In this document: positions 1 through 7,559 of the stretch, piece after piece
How positions within the stretch are numbered: the stretch's first letter is position 1
How the letters are laid out: each line of letters opens with the position of its first letter
NCBI RefSeq assembly: GCF_000003605.2
Contig: NW_003130859.1
Coordinates: forward strand, 51,888 to 62,987
Direction of reading: 5' to 3'
Source of the DNA: Saccoglossus kowalevskii
Taxonomy: Eukaryota; Hemichordata; Enteropneusta; Harrimaniidae
Length of the DNA: 11,100 nucleotides
Made by a program: the position numbers and the translations under genes
Notes under the pieces: model-generated
What the model was told of the DNA's origin: nothing
Seen by the model: the letters and a program-made list of their open reading frames with translations, nothing else
Database searches by the model: none

Positions 1-1144
1 ATTCTCGGACAATGACATTCGAAGTGTGAAATACTGACCGGGACTGACTATACGGCACACATCCTGCTTGACAACTTTGTAATATGAAAACAAAACATAC
101 TATATATAGGCCTGAACGCCCATTTGTTAATAAACAACTGATAAACGTTGTGTGAAAGTTTTACTCAAAATAAACAAGAATTGTGCGAGCTATTTAGATT
201 TGAACTTCCATGTTAAACTGAAAAACACAAGTGGAGATAATGGCTAATTTGCATAACCATTCACTCAGTAAGAAGTTTGCTAATGCTCATAATTAAAATG
301 GCTGTAACAGTTCCAAATTTAAACCTATTATCGTTTTGTAAAAAGTTAAATATAGTGAGTGCATAATATGGAGCTCCCGTCACTGCTTTTTTTTCACCAT
401 GTCTATTTTTGATTATTTATGTACAGCCTTGCTAAATCTTGCTAAGCATTCAAAAGAGAGAATGTTTGTACCAGTTTTCTATATTTTAAAATCGTCTTTT
501 GAGTATGTTCCACTATTCACAATGCTGTGAAATTTTAACAGTCTATAGCCAAGACTGTTTGGATAATAAAGAGCAAAAAAAAGGAAATTCACTCTCAAGT
601 GCCCACGAACCTGCATCTATACCTTAATCTAGAAAATGTTAAACTTTCTCATAATATTCGGCAAAATTCTAAAAAAAACTTAATTATGTCTGATAGATTC
701 CCATGTAATTTTAAACACGCACCCAAATAGAATATCCAATTTTGAAAACAGAAGTCGTCCAAGTATGATGACAGAGAACCCTTCATTACAAATGAAGACG
801 ACATCTCGCGGGCCGCAGGATCAGCATTAGTTTTTTTGCCGAAAAGAGAAGAAATTATCGCATCTACGAAGATGCCAACATTTGCTATGTTACGGGAATA
901 GAATGCTATCTCTGAATTTCGTTCTGTGTCACAGTGTTATTGATTATCAGAAAAAAATAACCAGTCATGTGGGTTAGTGTGAATATCACGTGATATAACC
1001 GTTTGCTCACACAGAGTTGCTCATATGATAAAGAATATATTGTACATGTTACACATTGTCATGTTTTATATATTTTTTATATTGCTAGTGAAATGCGTCA
1101 GTAATCCCCGTTTATATAATATTAGACTTACATTAATGTACCTC
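1..1144. other. AT-rich intron or 3' flank
   Basis: No gene is clear here. On the minus strand there is no AATAAA or ATTAAA signal in this stretch, so the end of the transcript is not marked. Two short segments are less AT-rich and look weakly exon-like: 820-683 and 63-1; both are treated as findings. The rest is low-complexity AT-rich DNA. Confidence 0.5.
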
Positions 1145-1304
1145 TCATATTATATAAGTGTTTATATTTGCCTGACATAATTCAGTATTTTCTGCATTAC
1201 TTGAATCAAACACTAGATAATATTCTCCATTTGTCACACATATCCGGGTTTGGCGGCATTCGTCTCCATCACATACCATGTCTACTTCCTATTGCATTAA
1301 CATA
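1145..1304 (-). CDS. candidate terminal CTLD exon with in-frame TAG
   Basis: A strong acceptor, TTTATCTTTGACAG, precedes 1304, and the phase fits the preceding exon's phase 2 exit. Joined, the frame reads ECGLLMLMQ, TAG (1291-1289), then EVDMVCDGDECRQTRICVTNG and on to TGA (1147-1145). CTLDs usually have about 13 residues between the second and third conserved cysteines, then a W.D..C segment and a final [FIV]C; here C to C spans 13 positions counting the TAG, an aspartate precedes the cysteine, and RIC follows. The TAG sits at or next to the tryptophan, one transition away from TGG. So this is either a true last exon with a nonsense change or error, or an exon used only for early termination. 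Alternative ends exist: a GTATGT donor within it and a T|GTGTGA donor near RIC. Confidence 0.45.
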
Positions 1305-1550
1305 CTGTCAAAGATAAAATCGAAAAATACGCTTTAAAAAAATTAAAATAACTAATAATCACACCAGGTGTATTAATTTTAAGTTCTTATATATTATAAT
1401 TAATGCTACCCTAAATACATTTTTGAAATGTTATGTTATGAACAAAAATGAACAAAAAGAAAGACACTTAAACATTGTAATTGCGTTGATAATATATTCA
1501 TTTAAAAAATAGGTTGTTTAAAATAAGGACGTTAATATACTAATACAATT

Positions 1551-1637
1551 GTTGCAATTTGTGATACTAAAACCATGACGAATACTTATGTCAAGTTGTG
1601 TAAATTGCTATATCAAAACCATGACAATTTAACGTCA
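1551..1637. repeat. two-copy imperfect tandem repeat, 43-base units
   Basis: Units at 1551-1593 and 1595-1637 both start GTTG, share AAAACCATGAC near the middle, and end in GTCA. They differ elsewhere by substitutions and small indels. Intronic, no coding role seen. Confidence 0.5.
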
Positions 1638-2005
1638 TTTAATATATATAAGCAAGCATTTCCCATGTTTGAGAGTTATTGATATTAAATAATATTCTGT
1701 TACAGCGTTATAATCTAGTGCATATATTCAGTAATACTTCGTGCAGTGAGGAGTAATTTGCAATAGGTGGTATTTACCTTTTTCTTCGCAGAGATAATAA
1801 TAACCTCCTTGACATGCCGCAGTTATATATGTCATGTGGTATCTACAATGTAGAAATCGGAAACATTTAAACATTAGTTCAGTACGAAAATTCGTATTAT
1901 GTTAATTTCAGTTGTTCGTGCCATTGAAAACACGTGATTATGTTATTATGCTCAAATAGAAATTAATGTACCAGAGTCTCTGACAGCTTGAAATCTATAA
2001 TCAAC

Positions 2006-2095
2006 ACTACGATAAAAACCTTTTGTTTTTAACGTTGTTAAATTCTTTCGTTTTTATGGAGAAAAACAATATTTTTACCAAGTTGATTGGCGACA
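2006..2095 (+). repeat. dispersed repeat, copy 1
   Basis: Shares an ordered series of words with 6545-6630 in the same orientation: ACTACGATAAAAAC, then TTGTTTTTAACGTTG, AAATTCTTTCGTTTT, and GAAAAACAAT. By eye the match is roughly three quarters identical, with a possible upstream extension at CAGCTT. Probably a fragment of a repeated element; family unknown. Confidence 0.55.
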
Positions 2096-2410
2096 ACTCA
2101 GTCACGTTATAGTATGTTTTTTTTAGCAGCTGAGATGGGGTTATTTCATAATTGTATGTATAGTTTGCCGGAACCAATTTGTAAGGATGCCTAATTGATA
2201 GTCCTCTACTCCCCTCAACTCTTAAATCTTGCCTTTAAGTGACGCCAATCTACATTTCACGAATAGACATGATAAACACGTTGACGTCATGTAATGGTTT
2301 AACTATATTTGCATATATTTGCATCTCGGACATGCGTAGAATGCTTGTAAGCCCGGGATATTATAATAAATATGTATAATAAATTATTTTCTATATAATG
2401 GTTTGCTTAC

Positions 2411-2690
2411 AGTAGACCACATTCGTCTTGTTGGAGAGGGTATTTGTTAGCCCAATTTCCATTAATGTTATGTGTTGTGTTGTCTAGCCATTGATACTGT
2501 CCAGACACCTTCTTCAAACCAATCCAATACGAAGGATACTTGTCGAGAAAATCCATTGAAGAGAGCTTTGCTTCAGAGTTAAGAATTGCCAGTGTTCCAC
2601 CAAATTCAGCACACCTTTCCTCAGCAAGGTTCATTTTTATCATTTCAAATGACTTAAAATAGCGGGAACAATTGACTGTAGGTCCAGCAT
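2411..2690 (-). CDS. C-type lectin-like domain (CTLD), main exon
   Basis: A 280-base exon entered in phase 1 (acceptor TTTCTCACAG) and left in phase 2 (CTACT before donor GTAAGC). It encodes most of a CTLD: an N-terminal NCSRYF strand, helix with LAEERCAEFGGTLAIL, the hallmark SYWIGLKK, then YQWLD, GNWANKYP and QQDECGLL. The fold still needs its last two cysteines, which must come from a further exon. The calcium/sugar site normally reads EPN or QPD before the NWA..P segment; here the equivalent is KYPL, so classical mannose- or galactose-type calcium-dependent sugar binding is not expected. Sequons NCS and NTT are present. If the phase-2 intron were not spliced, the frame would stop at once (CTG TAA), giving a truncated domain. 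Confidence 0.93.
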
Positions 2691-3007
2691 CTGTGAGAAA
2701 AGGACATAATTTAATTTTATCAATAATGGTACTCTGTCAAGTATATACATAATTTTCTCCAATTCCGATGTTTTTAGGAGGAACAAACAAAATCTGGCAA
2801 AATCAACCACTGAATAACATGATAACACTGACTTTGCCATGTCGATTTTGAACGCTACTGTTATTGTTGGAACCACAATTCCAATCTTTTTCACACAACT
2901 TGGAAATTCGTCATGCCGATCATCAAATAAGTGCTGTTTTATTTCCAATGAAATGATTCAGTGCTGTCAAATAATAGCTGATTTTTTTTACTGTTTTCGG
3001 TACTTAC

Positions 3008-3127
3008 AAAAACATCCACCTGATTTTTCAACAGTCCCAGCCCCAGGACAGCTACACGTGAAATTCCCAATGCCATTGGTGCACACATGACTACAACCAC
3101 CATTATTAATCTGACACTCGTCAATGT
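3008..3127 (-). CDS. calcium-binding EGF-like exon
   Basis: A 120-base, phase 1-1 exon (acceptor TATTTTCAG, donor GTAAGTACC). The G from the sushi exon completes the first codon, giving the calcium-binding signature DIDEC. Six cysteines follow EGF spacing: [17 protein letters not shown] and SGGC. The motif [12 protein letters not shown] matches the Asx-hydroxylation pattern C-x-[DN]-x4-[FY]-x-C-x-C, so both calcium ligands and the hydroxylation site look intact. An N-glycosylation sequon NFT overlaps it. Calcium-binding EGF modules usually stiffen the link between neighbouring domains. The longer ORF in another frame here (3184-2939) is a shadow. Confidence 0.95.
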
Positions 3128-3432
3128 CTGAAAATATATAATACATGTTAACACGTGTGACAAACACTCAGACATCAATTTCATTTGTTACCCACGTATG
3201 ATATATAAACTGAATACACAACTGAATCGTTTGAAATGTATTCTACGCGCCATTGTTGTTATTGCAAGCATAGAAGAGTATGTCGTTTTGCCCTATCACA
3301 CCACCAACATTCGGGGAATTCGAAACGAATTCTGGTTGGCTAAGTATAATGCATTTTACTAAAGTGGCAGTGGAACAAGTTGTTAAAATAGCATAGGCCC
3401 AAATAAGCCAGATAATTTGATTTAAAAATAAC

Positions 3433-3510
3433 TGTACTAATAAAATATATCAACGGTGGTAATCAGTAGAAATTTAAATTCTAATTTAAAATCTAAATTG
3501 TGTGAATTTA
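3433..3510 (+). repeat. direct repeat, copy 1
   Basis: TGTACTAATAAAATA followed by TCAACGGTGGTAA and, further on, ATCTAAATTGTG..AATTTA. The same series recurs at 3751-3811 in the same orientation, with the middle part shortened. Confidence 0.6.
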
Positions 3511-3630
3511 TTAAAATTGGGGTTTAAGATGCCATGAAGCGTTTGATGGAATGTCCCAATCTTTATTAAATTAGTCTGGTGCTACAATAGACATTAGAAA
3601 TAACATCAACAAAATCTATAAATTCACACA
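3499..3630. repeat. 13-base inverted repeat pair (MITE-like?)
   Basis: TGTGTGAATTTAT at 3499-3511 is the exact reverse complement of ATAAATTCACACA at 3618-3630, 132 bases end to end. No convincing target-site duplication flanks it. It could be a small non-autonomous element or chance in AT-rich DNA. Confidence 0.4.
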
Positions 3631-3750
3631 TTAAGCAACATGCTGCGCATTTTAGTTAACTCGGTTTGATGAGTTTCACTAACACGAGAAGGCTGTGAAT
3701 ATATTTGTTCTAACAAAATCATGTATAAGTCTGGTACTTCCGGATATCAT

Positions 3751-3811
3751 TGTACTAATAAAATAATTCAGTGGTGGTAAATTCTACCAATCTAAATTAT
3801 AAACAATTTAA
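3751..3811 (+). repeat. direct repeat, copy 2
   Basis: TGTACTAATAAAATA, TTCAGTGGTGGTAA, then ATCTAAATTATAAACAATTTA. It is 318 bases from copy 1, so the two copies bracket about 240 bases, which could be remnant arms of an inserted element. Confidence 0.6.
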
Positions 3812-3927
3812 TTTATCTAGCCGCACCTGCTGGCCAGCCCACTGTGATTGGACATTACGATTAAATACATACCTGGAACCAGCAATAGACCTGTTAGGGA
3901 TACCCGAAGTGTTTATCGCGCTCTCAC

Positions 3928-4086
3928 CTTGACATGTCGGTAATGAAGTCCATTTACCATTGATACATCTGATCACATTATTTCCAACTAAGGAAAATCC
4001 GGAGTTGCACGTTACCTGCACCTCGGCGTAATGATCAGCTGAGTTAATATTCTCAAAAAAATAATTATCGATGATTGCTGCACATC
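3928..4086 (-). CDS. sushi (CCP/complement control protein) exon
   Basis: The exon starts after TTTTCAG, ends before GTGAGA, is 159 bases long and phase 1-1. It encodes a 53-residue sushi module with its four cysteines: the first at the exon start (GCAAIID after joining), then VQVTCNSGFSLVG, VIRC and, after the conserved tryptophan, INGKWTSLPTC. Sushi modules normally pair cysteines 1-3 and 2-4 and mediate protein binding in complement regulators, selectins and matrix proteins. The usual proline near the first cysteine is absent, a mild divergence. The apparent ORF continuing to 3797 past the donor is intron read-through. Confidence 0.93.
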
Positions 4087-4274
4087 CTGAAAATAAGAGA
4101 AATTGAGAGTGGCATTATTATGTGAATGTACTAAATGTATTTTCCAACGTTTTCTATCTCATAACTAACTTGGCAAATTCTTACACTTTTGGCCCAACCA
4201 TATTTATCCCATGACGTTTCAAATTGAGATATAAACAGATAAAATGACAAAGTAACTGTTCAGGAAAGACTTAC

Positions 4275-4451
4275 CGCATGCCTTGATGCGCACACAACTT
4301 CTTTGTTCGTGTAAGTTTTCTGGAGCGCAGACATTTGATTCCATATTTGTTGGGTTGGAGGAAATAATACAAGATCGTGTTCTCGTTTGTAATCCCCATC
4401 CACACGTCACAGAACAGGAACTCCAACCGCTCCATTGACCCAAACTATCAT
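4275..4451 (-). CDS. TSP1 exon (canonical)
   Basis: The acceptor TTTTGTAG and a near-ideal donor GTAAGT bound a 177-base, phase 1-1 exon. The protein has a textbook TSP1 start, QWSGWSSCSVTCGWG, then the arginine layer QTRTRSC, and ends EQRSCVRIKACG. All six cysteines are present (SSC, VTC, RSC, NVC, RSC, KAC). The WxxW C-mannosylation and CSVTCG O-fucosylation motifs are intact. This is the best preserved TSP1 in the window and lies between the SRCR and sushi modules. Confidence 0.94.
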
Positions 4452-5118
4452 CTACAAAATTAAACAAATTATCATACTATGAATGTGGAATAAGAAAATT
4501 TGACGTTTTTGGATCAAAAGCTAAGAGTAATATGATATTTTGCATTTTTGATTCACATTTATGACTTAATTTAATAAAGTTTAAAGTACAGAAAATCAAG
4601 CAGGACAGAAATCGGCACTCAAAGTTTCGCGAATAGTAAACTACAATAACCAGTGGCTGATTACTTTGTCTATTATGGTGATTATTAAAATTAATTAATA
4701 TTATTAATTATTATTCTTGTGTTCAATTCTTGATTTTTGGTCATACAATGCAAAGCTGTATGTTTCATATCCGGATACTGATTCAGTAGTTTGACAATGT
4801 GTACTCCGCTGTTTTGCGTTGTCAATTCCAGTTCAGTCTACACACTTTAATTTGACCACGACTCAATTGAAAAGTATGAATTTTTCCTATAAACCATAAA
4901 AACAGTCAAAATGTCAAAACCTTGTTGATCATGATATAGCAATTCACTGTCTGGCATCGAAGCCAACAACTTACTTCGTCATACCTGGTAATCGACTACC
5001 TTCTTCGACATTTAGTTTTTTTGCACTTAATAATAACTGAGAAATTGACGCATAATTAGCATGCACTTGCACTCCATTCTCGAAGTCTCAAGGAATTGGA
5101 TTCAAATATAATTTTCAC
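4452..5118 (-). other. 667-base intron between SRCR and TSP1 exons
   Basis: Ordinary AT-rich intron with an imperfect AT palindrome around 4685-4712. It contains splice-like signals around 5036-4975 that do not keep the reading frame (see rejected items). Confidence 0.7.
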
Positions 5119-5271
5119 CTTCTTCACAAGTCACACTTGTATCATGTGGCGAGTCGAAGTCAAATCTCAGTTCTTGCCGTGGACACTGAAATACAGACCC
5201 TTCATTCCCACCACAACTTAGATCACTTATTACAGCTCGCATCATGGGGAGTTGGCTTGATGTGTTCACAC
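5119..5271 (-). CDS. SRCR domain, C-terminal half exon
   Basis: A phase 1-1 exon of 153 bases with acceptor TTGCAG and donor GTGAAA. Together with the preceding exon it gives 105 residues, the usual length of an SRCR domain. Motifs are ISDLSCGGNEGSVFQCP (family consensus L.C.GNE.S...C.) and the final TSVTCEEG. The cysteine that normally precedes the last one, in a motif like HxCxHxEDAGVxC, is missing: the segment reads FDFDSPHDTSVTC. This is the partner of the cysteine lost from the first half in the six-cysteine group A pattern. An ATG upstream within the intron reading frame starts an apparent signal-peptide-like ORF, but its N-terminal part is intron. Confidence 0.88.
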
Positions 5272-5425
5272 CTGCAACACATAAAGTCAGTATAAGAAGT
5301 GTGTAAACTCGAACCAAAAACTATGTCTGTATTCACTCGTATCTGCTGACGTCAACCTCCAACCGAAAAAAATATCAGGGGTAAGGGGTTATACATAACT
5401 ATTACATGAAGCTCACAATAGTTAC

Positions 5426-5587
5426 CTAAAGTACCAGGAAATCCAATTTGTCTGCATGCCACGTTGACACTGTCCATGTCCCAGCTATTACTCTGCAACG
5501 TTGCCCACTGGCCGAGTTGGGGGATAAATACTTCGACATTGCCTTTACTGTAATCTCCAGAAGCAGTTGTTCTGCTTGGGACCGAAT
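5426..5587 (-). CDS. SRCR domain, N-terminal half exon
   Basis: A phase 1-1 exon of 162 bases starting after the acceptor CCCTAG and ending before the donor GTAACT. It encodes the first half of a scavenger receptor cysteine-rich domain: the strand NVEVFIPQLGQWATL, the SWDMDSVNVACRQIGFPG block equivalent to the family's SWDLxDAxVVCRQLGFPG, and the turn before the intron. The family normally has a cysteine right after the WGTV strand; here the segment reads WATLQSNSW, so that cysteine is glutamine. The SRCR fold is extracellular and binds ligands in innate immunity and adhesion. The domain continues in the next exon across a short 154-base intron. Confidence 0.88.
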   Translation of the reverse strand: MRSQAEQLLLEITVKAMSKYLSPNSASGQRCRVIAGTWTVSTWHADKLDFLVL

Positions 5588-6271
5588 CTAGGGTGTACAA
5601 ACATAAAATGAGTTACCATACAGTTGGTATAACATTTTGAATGTAAGTGAAAATACGCGTTTCAGAATTCTTAAGCAGCCAGCTAGTAACTTTACTCATT
5701 TCCATTCATTAGATTATGCTCATGTAGTCTTTCAAACCAATTTTAAATGTCATTAACGAAAATTACTCAAAGCTGTTAGGTTGTGTCCTCCTTTCTCCAT
5801 GGAGTTAACTATGATCACTCTCTTTAACCTATTTCCACTGCATATGGTGTGTGCACCCCTCCTACTATCGAACAGATTCGTGTGCTCATAGTGAAAGTGA
5901 CAAAATATTGGTCGTTACGACGAGAGAACGGATGTCCTACTCTCCGATGGACTCTAGCCTACACGGCGTTCCAAACGTAAACATTGGAAAAAAATACCCA
6001 AGAGTGTCCAAGTGAAGTGCGGGAGTTGTTTAGTGGCAAAATGTAAACTACCTACTACATTAACACAAATACAAAATATAACTATTTTTATTTGATATTT
6101 TATTCATTATGTTTCAAATTGAAATCAGTTGATATATTAGAACTTGTGTTAATAATATTTTCGATACCTACTTTTGTTACGGACTGTTTAAAAATTGATC
6201 AATAAATAGTATAACAATTGTCTTAATATGTATAGTATGATTGAAATGGGGCACGTTTTTTTTCTGCTTAC
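5588..6271 (-). other. 684-base intron between degenerate TSP1 and SRCR exons
   Basis: Positions about 5770-6030 are noticeably less AT-rich than the rest and are open on the plus strand without a start codon for about 67 codons up to a TGA. On the minus strand no cysteine-rich module could be read, so no additional exon is called. The local composition suggests an old insertion rather than a host exon. Confidence 0.55.
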
Positions 6272-6421
6272 ATGAGTTTATGTCAACATTCCTTGATTCC
6301 ATTGTCTCACCCATACAGCCATTGTCAACATTAACTGTACCTCCGTTCAAGCAAACTCTACTTCGCGCAACAGTGTCATCAGATGATGGAGGCCATGATA
6401 ATTCACTCCACATCGACCAAA
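6272..6421 (-). CDS. degenerate TSP1-like exon
   Basis: The acceptor is TTTTTGTAG and the donor is GTAAGC, giving a phase 1-1 exon of 150 bases, shorter than the other two TSP1 exons (174 and 177). Joined to the previous exon it reads VWSMWSELSW, keeping the WxxW start of a TSP1 repeat. The CSVTCG segment is absent and replaced by a serine- and proline-rich stretch. Only two cysteines remain, in SRVC and NGC, matching the third and fourth TSP1 cysteines. The final codon is split: this exon gives T and the next exon gives AT (Tyr), so the TGT that seems to follow in the genomic sequence is partly donor. I infer a diverged TSP1 with one disulfide. Its place and phase between clear exons support it being real; a missed exon between it and the SRCR cannot be excluded. 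Confidence 0.72.
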
Positions 6422-7021
6422 CTACAAAAACAATAAAAATATATTGTGTCAGTTAAGCATCATAACGATGCAAAAATAAATATTTTACTGGTCTTGCGCA
6501 TGAATGAAATAACAGTTATATTCAAATTATCAGCTTAAAGACAGACTACAATAAAAACTTTCCGTTTTCGACATTGCAAAATGCTTTCGTTTTGGGCAGG
6601 AAAACCTGAAAACAATTGATTTTGACAAGAAAATTTAGAAATATATTAAAAACAATTCAAAACAAAATATATTCTAATTTTGTTTTCGGCTTTAGGGTAA
6701 AAATAATATTGGTAAGAATAATATATTTCTCTGCAAAAAATGGTAATGAAGGTAATCATAGATTGTTTTTAAATTGGGTTTTAGAAAGTCGATGCAATTA
6801 TTATGAGCGTTTATTATAAGATTCTACCCGACTGTTCACAACGCTTTGAAAAGCTGTGAAAATTCAGTATCAGTGTCATTCGAATAATTTTCGTAGTTGA
6901 CATCAACGTCAATGTCATAGAGTCAATACAGTGGAATATTTCATTATCTTCACTTAACAGTATATTTGTGTTGCCGGTCCTTTATCATGTATATCATATA
7001 TATGTACTTAAATAACAATAC
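6422..7021 (-). other. 600-base intron between the two upstream TSP1 exons
   Basis: Very AT-rich. It carries one copy of the dispersed repeat (6545-6630). The plus-strand ORF at 6616-6819 has a lysine, isoleucine and asparagine composition expected of AT-rich chance frames, so it is not called. Confidence 0.7.
6545..6630 (+). repeat. dispersed repeat, copy 2
   Basis: The second copy lies just upstream of the degenerate TSP1 exon, in the intron. It carries ACTACAATAAAAAC, CGTTTTCGACATTG, AAAATGCTTTCGTTTT and GAAAACAATTGA in the same order as copy 1. Confidence 0.55.
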
Positions 7022-7195
7022 CTGGACACGCCATCTGATTACAACGTCGGTAATCAACACTATAGCCTTCACAAACCATATTATCAGGAACAGCAGTTGA
7101 TTTGTCACATGATCGTGTTCGATATTGATATCCAGTTCCACATGAGACTGTACAGACTGACCACGAGTCCCATGCACCCCAATGTGGCAGTACCA
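7022..7195 (-). CDS. TSP1 exon (first recognised exon of the mosaic gene)
   Basis: This exon encodes one complete thrombospondin type 1 repeat of about 58 residues. It begins after a pyrimidine-rich tract ending in AAAG (acceptor AG at 7197-7196) and ends at CCAG before the donor GTATTG, so it is phase 1 at both ends and 174 bases long. Visible hallmarks are the tryptophan ladder WGAWDSW, the CTVSCG motif, the arginine layer YRTRSC, and six cysteines in the usual group 1 order ending RRCNQMAC. In this family WxxW is a C-mannosylation signal and CxxS/TCG an O-fucosylation signal; both fit here. Such repeats act outside the cell in adhesion and matrix binding. Phase 1 entry means at least one exon lies upstream, but I found none up to 11100. 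The identification is secure; the gene's name is not known. Confidence 0.92.
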
Positions 7196-7559
7196 CTTTA
7201 AAACAAAACAAACAAACAAGGTGAATTTGACACGATATTGCGGCGATGAACAAGGAACTCGTTAGTTTGTCATCTTCGAAAGATGTAAAATGGCGATATT
7301 ACAATATTCTGAAAAAACCCGCACGTTTACGTGTCCGGAAACATTCCCAGTAACAACCGGATTTTACTGTCTCTTGAGGATCTCGCTATGATGCTAGCTC
7401 ATCTGAAACTCTCATATTTTGAACTGAGAAGGCGAATAGCCTCTATGCATGAATATACAGTTTTGAAGTAACTGATGTACCCCGTGTCTATGACTGTGGG
7501 TGTCAGCCGGATACAAGTTTAAAGATCAATGATATAATGTAAATAGTGATAACTGAGAA
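7196..7559. other. upstream intron, no feature seen
   Basis: Follows the first recognised exon on the minus strand. Apart from the pyrimidine tract of the acceptor (about 7197-7220) I see nothing defined. Confidence 0.6.

Larger units (their letters stand above)
1305..2410 (-). other. presumed phase-2 intron inside the CTLD
   Basis: Donor GTAAGC at 2410 and acceptor TTTGACAG ending at 1305. I searched the minus strand for a W-x-D-x-x-C type CTLD end and found no alternative exon here. It contains the tandem repeat at 1551-1637 and one copy of the dispersed repeat (2006-2095). Confidence 0.5.
3128..3927 (-). other. 800-base intron between sushi and EGF exons, repeat-rich
   Basis: The intron has good donor (GTGAGA) and acceptor (TTTTCAG) sites. 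It contains the direct repeat pair at 3433 and 3751, the inverted repeat 3499-3511/3618-3630, and a short palindrome at 3316-3332. No extra exon was recognised. Confidence 0.7.
1145..7195 (-). other. gene model: TSP1-TSP1-SRCR-TSP1-sushi-cbEGF-CTLD mosaic protein (partial)
   Basis: This span groups the exons into one transcription unit. Evidence for a single gene: same strand throughout, sequential order of extracellular modules, compatible splice phases at every junction, and no stop created at any of the seven split codons (Val, Tyr, Gly, Asp, Gly, Asp, Tyr). Introns are 600, 684, 154, 667, 188, 800, 317 and possibly 1106 bases. The 5' end (start codon, signal peptide) is missing from the recognised part, and it is not known whether more modules follow the CTLD. 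I do not recognise a named orthologue. Function is inferred only from modules: a secreted or membrane-bound adhesion or immune recognition protein. Confidence 0.8.

Noticed and set aside
3316-3332. Perfect small palindrome GAATTCG-AAA-CGAATTC
   Set aside because: Short and intronic, with no flanking promoter or binding-site context; chance is a sufficient explanation.
4975-5036. Cryptic minus-strand exon bounded by TTTCTCAG and either GTATGA or GTAAGT
   Set aside because: Lengths of 52 or 62 bases break the phase 1-1 rule, and the phase-1 reading meets a stop. No module is encoded. It could be a rare poison exon, but nothing in the sequence shows use.
5102-5317. ATG-started ORF with a hydrophobic, signal-peptide-like N-terminus before the second SRCR half
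   Set aside because: The N-terminal part is the intron with its pyrimidine tract read through; the acceptor TTGCAG and the continuity of the SRCR domain explain the coding part.
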